25,998 nt of DNA from Pseudomonas sp. (GTDB lineage: Bacteria > Pseudomonadota > Gammaproteobacteria > Pseudomonadales > Pseudomonadaceae). Positions 21,353 through 25,998 of this stretch are shown piece by piece. Each line of letters begins with the position of its first letter. The first letter of the stretch is position 1. The notes beneath the pieces are model-generated. The model did not search any database. It was not told the origin of the DNA and worked only from the letters and a program-made list of their open reading frames with translations. The position numbers were made by a program, and so were the translations under genes. The stretch covers positions 1 to 25,998 of the forward strand of contig NZ_JASLGE010000073.1 of assembly GCF_030150285.1 (NCBI RefSeq). The letters run 5' to 3'.

Positions 21353-22251
21353 ACCGGTGAGCGGGTTTTAGGTTTGACCACTTCCGGCGGGTCGGCGTGT
21401 ACCAGCACGTCGGCCTGCGGGTAGGCGTTCTTGATGGCGTCCATGGCCTGGTCGCTGATGGCATGGGCCGCTGACAACGTCAGCTCGCCCGGCAGTTCAA
21501 GGTGCAACTGCACAAACCACACATTGCCCGAGACCCGCGTGCGCAAGTCGTGGGCACCCAGTACGCCGGGAACGCTGCAAGCCAGCGCCAGCATTTTTTC
21601 GCTGACGTCGCTGGGCAACTCTTCGTCCATCAACACCTTGAAACTCTCACGGGCGATCTGGAGTGCGCTCCAGAGGATGTACACCGCAATGCCCAGGCCG
21701 AACCAGGCATCCAGTTGGGGAAAGCCCACGGTGGACAGCACCAGCGCCACCAAAATACTGCCATTGAGCATCAAGTCCGAGCGGTAATGCAGCGAGTCCG
21801 CCCGCACCGCGTTGGAGCCCGTCGCCTTGACCACGCGGTGTTGCAGCATCAGCAGCCCCACGGTCATCACCAGCGAAAATATAATCACGGCAATACTGAG
21901 CCATGGCGCGCCCACGGGCTCGGGGTGCTTGAGGCGTTCCACCGCCTGGTAGGCGATGAGTACCGCACTCACGGCGATAAACACCGCTTGCGCCATGCCC
22001 GCCAGCGACTCGGCCTTGCCGTGGCCATAACGGTGGTCGTCGTCGGCGGGGCGCAAGGCGTAATGCACCGCCAGCAGGTTGAGAAACGAAGTCACGCCGT
22101 CGAGCATCGAGTCGGTCAGCCCGGCGAGCATGCTGATAGAACCGCTGAACCACCAGGCGATGGCCTTGGTCACGATCAGCACACCCGCCACCGCCACCGA
22201 CGTGCGGGTGGCCAGGCGTAACAGGCGGGCGTGTTCCTGGCTGCTGGTCAT
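21349..22251 (-). CDS. Cation diffusion facilitator (FieF/YiiP-type)
   Basis: This 300-residue inner-membrane divalent-cation/proton antiporter has six membrane segments and a cytoplasmic C-terminal domain. The transport-site residues of the FieF/YiiP type are present: D47 and D51 in LTDSMLDG (TM2) and H155 and D159 in SLHYRSD (TM5), plus HRYGHGKAESLAG (about 73-85). This D-D-H-D set is associated with Zn2+/Fe2+ export. The C-terminal domain includes GVLGAHDLRTRVSGNVWFVQ and LHLELPGELTLSAAHAISD. AAGGA lies 6 bases before the ATG. It follows the lipoprotein gene by 14 bases and is probably in the same operon. The gene end overlaps the convergent secreted-protein gene by 4 bases. Confidence 0.93.
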   Translation of the reverse strand: MTSSQEHARLLRLATRTSVAVAGVLIVTKAIAWWFSGSISMLAGLTDSMLDGVTSFLNLLAVHYALRPADDDHRYGHGKAESLAGMAQAVFIAVSAVLIAYQAVERLKHPEPVGAPWLSIAVIIFSLVMTVGLLMLQHRVVKATGSNAVRADSLHYRSDLMLNGSILVALVLSTVGFPQLDAWFGLGIAVYILWSALQIARESFKVLMDEELPSDVSEKMLALACSVPGVLGAHDLRTRVSGNVWFVQLHLELPGELTLSAAHAISDQAMDAIKNAYPQADVLVHADPPEVVKPKTRSPV

Positions 22252-22265
22252 AATCGGTCCTTGAG

Positions 22266-22685
22266 TCAGGCGGCGGGTTTGAGGCCGTACATCGCCAGTT
22301 GTTGAGCGCTGCCTGTGTGCTGGATCAGGCGGGGGTCGTTCAGCGGGAAGCTATGGCCCAGTTCACTTTCAAGAATCGCCTGCAACTTACTGTTATCGAC
22401 CTTGCCGTCTGCGCCGATGGCTTCGTTCAGTTTTTCCGGGGCGATGTGCGCGGTTTTACCCGGCGGGAAATAAATGGCTCCGGTGGCGAAGTCGACGCCG
22501 AACGCGATCAGCCCCGGAATCACATAAAACAGCAAGCCGACGGCATCCAGCGCCACCACCACAGGATCGATTTTGCCGTCGATCTGGCCCCGCCGATCCG
22601 GGAAGAAAATACTGCCGCACGCCGTCAGTTGGGTAAACAGGGCCGCCGCTACTACACCGCCGATCACACGCGAAACGCTACGCAT
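22266..22685 (-). CDS. Predicted lipoprotein upstream of the CDF transporter
   Basis: This 139-residue protein (ATG 22685, GAGG 8 bases upstream) begins MRSVSRVIGGVVAAALFTQL followed by the lipobox LTAC, with C23 as the lipidated residue and G at +2, which favours the outer membrane. After the anchor comes a hydrophobic stretch VVALDAVGLLFYVIPGLIAF, which could be a membrane segment or hydrophobic core. A soluble C-terminal region follows with EKLNEAIGADGKVDNSKLQA and ELGHSFPLNDPRLIQ. It is conserved in the backbone next to the transporter, but I know of no function. It could serve metal handling in the envelope, judging only from the operon. Confidence 0.8.
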   Translation of the reverse strand: MRSVSRVIGGVVAAALFTQLTACGSIFFPDRRGQIDGKIDPVVVALDAVGLLFYVIPGLIAFGVDFATGAIYFPPGKTAHIAPEKLNEAIGADGKVDNSKLQAILESELGHSFPLNDPRLIQHTGSAQQLAMYGLKPAA

Positions 22686-22775
22686 AGCAAACACCTCGAA
22701 GAAACGTGAAGTCTAAGACCGCACTTAATACCAGACAGTTCGCCGTTATACTCGCCGTACTGTTCTGGAGCCACC

Positions 22776-25301
22776 ATGATTTCCTTGCCGATTGATGAAG
22801 TTTTACCCGCCTTGTGTCAGGCATTGCGCGAACGCAACGAGGTTGTGCTCGAAGCGCCGCCCGGTGCGGGTAAAACCACCCGTGTGCCGCTGGCCTTGCT
22901 CAACGAGCCTTGGCTGGCGGGGCAGACCATCGTTATGCTCGAACCCCGTCGGCTCGCCGCCCGCGCCGCTGCCGAGCGGCTGGCCAGCGAGCTGGGTGAA
23001 AAGGTCGGTGAAACGGTCGGCTATCGCATCCGCCTCGACAGTAAAGTGGGCCCCGACACCCGCATCGAAGTGGTCACCGAAGGCATCCTGACACGGCGTT
23101 TGCAGCAGGACCCGGCACTGGAAGGTGTAGGGTTGCTGATCTTCGATGAGTTTCATGAGCGTAGCCTCGACGCTGACCTGGCGCTGGCCTTGAGCCTCAA
23201 TGGCCGTGAGTTGTTTCGTGATGAGCAGCCGCTGAAAATCCTGTTGATGTCGGCCACGCTCGAAGGCGAGCGGCTCGCCGGGTTGCTCGATGACGCGCCG
23301 GTGCTGCGCAGTGAAGGGCGCATGTACCCGGTAGCCATGCGCTGGGGTCGGCCGTTTGTGGCCGGTGAGTTTATTGAGCCGCGCGTGGTGCAAACGGTGT
23401 TGGATGCCCTGACCGATGACAGTGGCAGCCTGCTGGTGTTTTTGCCCGGCCAGGCCGAGATTCGCCGGGTGCATCAGCAACTGGCCGAGGCGCTGGATTC
23501 ACGGCACGACATCCTGCTGTGCCCCTTACACGGTGAATTGGACCTGGCGGCACAACGGGCCGCCATCGAGCCCGCTCCCGCCGGCACGCGCAAAGTGGTG
23601 CTGGCCACCAATATCGCGGAAACCAGCCTGACCATTGATGGTGTACGGGTGGTGATCGACGCGGGGCTGGCGCGGGTGCCGCGCTTTGATCCGGGCAGCG
23701 GCATGACCCGCCTCGACACCCAGCGCATCTCACGGGCCAGCGCCACCCAGCGCGCCGGGCGGGCAGGGCGGCTGGAGCCCGGCGTGTGTTACCGCCTGTG
23801 GTCTGAAGACCAGCACGGGCAACTGGCAGCGTATGGCAGTGCAGAAATGTTGCAGGCCGACCTGGCCGGGTTGGCGCTGCAACTGGCACGCTGGGGCGTG
23901 ACCCCGGGCGAGTTGACCTGGCTCGATGTGCCTCCTGCTGCCAGTTATGCACAGGCTCAGCAACTGCTTGAACGGTTGGGGGCCTTGAGCGCCAGTTGCA
24001 CACTCACCCCTCACGGCGAGGCAATGGCCGAGGTGCCCGCCCACCCGCGCATTGCGCACCTGCTGCTGCGCGGGCAGGACTTGGGCCTGGGCACCCTGGC
24101 CAGTGACGTGGCGGCGCTCTTGGGCGAGCGCGATATCTTGCGCGGTGCCGGTGCCGATGTGCATAGCCGGCTGGCTTTATTGGCGGGTGAAAACCAAGCT
24201 GCGCGGGGCGCACAGGGCGGGGTTCAGCGCGCCCGACAACTGGCCCGACAATACCGTGGCTACTTGCGTGGCAAGGCTACCCGGCCGGTAGCTGACCCAC
24301 AGCATGCGCGCTGGCTGGGGGCCTTGCTGGCGCTGGCCTACCCCGACCGCATTGCGCAACAACGCAAACCGGGCGGCGCGGAATACCGCCTCGCCAATGG
24401 TCGTGCGGCCCTCTTCAACGAGGTCGATGGCCTGATGAAACACCCGTGGCTGGTGATTGCCGACCTGGGCAGCCGACAGGGCCAGCGTGAGGAACGCATC
24501 TACCTGGCGGCCGAGTTTGATCCGGCCCTCTTCGACGACGCATTAGCAGACCTTGTGAAGTCGGTAGACGAACTTGATTGGGATGAGCGAGAAGGGGTGC
24601 TCAAGGCCGAGCGGCAATTGAAGGTGGGGCAGTTGGTACTTTCCACAAAGCCGTTGCCAAACCTGGACGAGCAAGCCCGTTCGCTCGCTCTGGTCAGCCT
24701 GGTCAGGCGTAAGGGTATTGAGCTACTGCCGTGGACGCCTGAGTTAAGACAGTGGCAAGCGCGGGTCGAACTGTTGCGTCAACTGGATATCCAGAATAGC
24801 CAGACCGCAAGCAAATGGCCGGATTTGAGCGATGCCAATCTAATCCAGACGCTTGAGGCGTGGCTCACGCCTTACTTGGGCAAGGTCACCCGGCTAAGCC
24901 ATTTCAGTCAGTTGGACCTGTCCTCGATAGTCAGAAATCAGCTGCCTTGGGCGCTTGCGCAGGAGTTGGAGAGCCAGGCACCTCAGGCGATCCAGGTGCC
25001 TTCGGGTTCGAGCATCCGCATCGACTATTCAGAGTACCCGCCAATTCTCGCTGTGCGGCTACAGGAGTTGTTCGGGCTGGCCGAAACGCCTCGGATTGCT
25101 CACGGCAAACAGCCACTGACACTGCATTTGTTGTCGCCGGCCCGCCGGCCCGTACAGGTCACCCAAGATCTGGCCAACTTCTGGCGCAGTACCTATGTGC
25201 AAGTGAAAAAAGACCTCAAGGGTCGATACCCAAAGCACTTTTGGCCTGACAACCCTTTAATCGCAGAGGCTACCGCTAGAGCCAAGCCCAGAAAGCCATG
25301 A
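22776..25301 (+). CDS. hrpB: ATP-dependent helicase HrpB
   Basis: This 841-residue DEAH-box (DExH) helicase of superfamily 2 has the usual HrpB length. Motif I is PPGAGKTTRVP (about 28-38), motif Ia ML-EPRRLAARAAAERLA, motif II DEFHERSLD (about 124-132, DEFH in place of DEAH), motif III LLMSATLEG, motif V LATNIAETSLTIDGVRVVID, and motif VI QRAGRAGR (about 325-332). Winged-helix/HA2 regions follow, then the HrpB C-terminal domain with LRQWQARVELLRQLD and DLANFWRSTYVQVKKDLKGR. The family is thought to act on RNA (mRNA processing or ribosome-related) although its exact role in Pseudomonas is unclear. GGAG precedes the ATG by 5 bases. It diverges from the lipoprotein gene. Confidence 0.96.
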   Translation: MISLPIDEVLPALCQALRERNEVVLEAPPGAGKTTRVPLALLNEPWLAGQTIVMLEPRRLAARAAAERLASELGEKVGETVGYRIRLDSKVGPDTRIEVVTEGILTRRLQQDPALEGVGLLIFDEFHERSLDADLALALSLNGRELFRDEQPLKILLMSATLEGERLAGLLDDAPVLRSEGRMYPVAMRWGRPFVAGEFIEPRVVQTVLDALTDDSGSLLVFLPGQAEIRRVHQQLAEALDSRHDILLCPLHGELDLAAQRAAIEPAPAGTRKVVLATNIAETSLTIDGVRVVIDAGLARVPRFDPGSGMTRLDTQRISRASATQRAGRAGRLEPGVCYRLWSEDQHGQLAAYGSAEMLQADLAGLALQLARWGVTPGELTWLDVPPAASYAQAQQLLERLGALSASCTLTPHGEAMAEVPAHPRIAHLLLRGQDLGLGTLASDVAALLGERDILRGAGADVHSRLALLAGENQAARGAQGGVQRARQLARQYRGYLRGKATRPVADPQHARWLGALLALAYPDRIAQQRKPGGAEYRLANGRAALFNEVDGLMKHPWLVIADLGSRQGQREERIYLAAEFDPALFDDALADLVKSVDELDWDEREGVLKAERQLKVGQLVLSTKPLPNLDEQARSLALVSLVRRKGIELLPWTPELRQWQARVELLRQLDIQNSQTASKWPDLSDANLIQTLEAWLTPYLGKVTRLSHFSQLDLSSIVRNQLPWALAQELESQAPQAIQVPSGSSIRIDYSEYPPILAVRLQELFGLAETPRIAHGKQPLTLHLLSPARRPVQVTQDLANFWRSTYVQVKKDLKGRYPKHFWPDNPLIAEATARAKPRKP

Positions 25302-25353
25302 GTCTTTGTTCTCCGCAGACCGCTCTGTACGCACGGGGTTAGGCACTTGACGG

Positions 25354-25372
25354 GGTGGGCAGTCAACCCACC
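25354..25372. terminator. Weak hairpin between hrpB and the PAAR gene
   Basis: GGTGGG (25354-25359) pairs with CCCACC (25367-25372) around a 7-base loop, followed by TTTACGG. It overlaps the end of the PAAR gene and could serve as the hrpB terminator, but the U-tract is poor. Confidence 0.3.
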
Positions 25373-25632
25373 TTTACGGTGGCTGCATGGCTTGCTACCC
25401 CGTGGCAGCCGCATTCCAGCCGATGCCCATCCAGAACGATGCTTAGGCCGTTCATGCGCCGATGTGGGTGGCTTTCCGTGAACGCGTAAATACCCACATG
25501 CAACGGGCAGGTGGCCTTGTCGCCGAGCACGGCTATGGTTTTTCCGTTGAGCTGGTGAGTGCCTGCAAGCTGGCATTCGACGACCTTACCGCCACTGCTG
25601 GTGGCGTCGCCTAAACAAACAGGTCGTTTCAT
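25363..25632 (-). CDS. PAAR domain protein (type VI secretion spike tip)
   Basis: This 89-residue protein is a complete stand-alone PAAR domain. It starts MKRPVCLGDATSSGGKVVEC, matching the GD-TS-GG-V pattern, and has VLGDKATCPLH and the C-terminal LECGCHGVASHAATV with Cys and His residues that would bind the tip Zn ion. PAAR proteins cap the VgrG spike of the type VI secretion apparatus and often carry effectors encoded beside them. The ATG overlaps the stop codon of the upstream gene by 4 bases (ATGA), so it is translationally coupled to it and probably loads that product. It converges on hrpB. Confidence 0.85.
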   Translation of the reverse strand: MKRPVCLGDATSSGGKVVECQLAGTHQLNGKTIAVLGDKATCPLHVGIYAFTESHPHRRMNGLSIVLDGHRLECGCHGVASHAATVKVG

Positions 25633-25998
25633 TGCGTGACTCCCGGCGCACCAAAGAGGAAGGGATCGGCCCAGCGGGTTTTGGCGTTTTGGGCTTTGGT
25701 GGCTTCGTCCGGTGGGCGGACCATCTGTACGGTGGTGGTGCCGTCGCTGCCGTTGTAGACCACGGCGCTGGTGCCGCCGTCGAGGTAGCTGGCCATGCTG
25801 GCGAGGTTGATGGCGACCAGTGCGCTGCTGACGCCGGTATTGCCCAGGCGACGGCCCAGGTCGTAGCCTTCTTCGACGTTGCCCAGCTCGATGCCGGTGC
25901 CGTCCGTATTCAGTGCGTGCAGGGCGTTGTTAAGGGTAATCAGGCCGTCGATATTGTCGGTGCTGTCGTAGAACACCCGCACCGGGGCGGTGCCTTCG
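25629..25998 (-). CDS. 3' end of a probable type VI secretion cargo gene, running off the window
   Basis: The frame is open to the right edge; the visible C-terminal part (about 122 residues) includes PVRVFYDSTDNIDGLITLNN, TGIELGNVEEGYDLGRRLGN, SSALVAINLASMASYLDGGT and a tail ending in FGAPGVTQ. I do not recognise a named family in this fragment. Its position directly before a PAAR gene, with overlapping stop and start codons, suggests a type VI secretion effector or an adaptor. This is inference from neighbourhood, since no catalytic motif can be seen. A GTG at 25982 is in frame, but the open frame continues past it, so it is probably not the true start. Confidence 0.6.
   Translation of the reverse strand, partial: EGTAPVRVFYDSTDNIDGLITLNNALHALNTDGTGIELGNVEEGYDLGRRLGNTGVSSALVAINLASMASYLDGGTSAVVYNGSDGTTTVQMVRPPDEATKAQNAKTRWADPFLFGAPGVTQ

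Noticed and set aside
22803..25122. Long open frames on the strand opposite hrpB, and similar ones opposite amn, hemL, ladS and the aidB-like gene
   Set aside because: They are frame shadows typical of GC-rich coding DNA: no family motifs, low-complexity Arg/Ala/Pro/Gly composition, and they lie fully inside well-supported genes.
1..25998. CRISPR array, tRNA or rRNA genes
   Set aside because: No regularly spaced direct repeats, cloverleaf-like segments or rRNA sequence were seen on either strand.

Overview
The window looks like a chromosome segment of a fluorescent-group Pseudomonas. This rests on the gene set and order (miaB, a DUF1820 gene, a Sel1 gene, hemL, thiE, thiD, ladS, an aidB-type acyl-CoA dehydrogenase, amn, a pseudouridine synthase, a DUF2788 gene, an Lrp regulator, a CDF transporter, a lipoprotein, hrpB), on GC-rich codon use in those genes, and on GTAGGAGCGAGCTTGCTCGCGATC-type REP/REPIN repeats. 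From memory, this order matches the P. aeruginosa PA3980 to PA3961 backbone. The statement is based on recall, not on an alignment.

Two visibly AT-rich stretches interrupt the backbone. The smaller (about 600-2455) carries a MATE-like membrane protein with an abnormal N-terminus, preceded by about 400 bases of possibly decayed reading frame. The larger (about 10120-16650, between the acyl-CoA dehydrogenase and amn) holds seven genes on the minus strand. In transcription order they are: a GS-x10-DxD nucleotidyltransferase-like protein, a MATE exporter, an unrecognised 160-residue protein, a phosphoribosyltransferase-like protein, an inositol-monophosphatase-family phosphatase, a BioB/HydE-like radical SAM enzyme with an unusual C-x8-C-x2-C cluster motif, and a thymidylate-kinase-like P-loop kinase. 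Several pairs overlap by 4 bases and one candidate promoter lies upstream. The enzyme set reads as a compact pathway for making, phosphorylating or dephosphorylating, and exporting a nucleotide- or nucleoside-like small molecule. I do not recognise it as a described cluster, and it is the best candidate here for an undescribed system.

Backbone layout: partial miaB (minus) diverges from the DUF1820 gene. After the MATE island come a Sel1-repeat gene and the thiD-thiE-hemL operon, all on the minus strand. ladS (plus) diverges from thiD and encodes a 7TM-DISM histidine kinase that ends after the ATPase domain, without the C-terminal receiver known from P. aeruginosa LadS. The aidB-like gene follows. 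Beyond the AT-rich cluster, amn and an rluE-like gene run rightward and meet the convergent DUF2788 gene. A REP/REPIN-rich spacer then leads to an Lrp/AsnC regulator (minus).

Between the Lrp gene and a secreted Pro/Gly/Gln-rich protein gene (plus) there is a GC-rich, strongly structured stretch with no gene. It ends in a textbook intrinsic terminator (20229-20254), which suggests an unannotated small RNA of roughly 190 nt. A lipoprotein-CDF transporter operon (minus) diverges from hrpB (plus). The right edge carries a PAAR gene coupled to the 3' end of a larger unrecognised gene that leaves the window, a typical type VI secretion spike/cargo arrangement.
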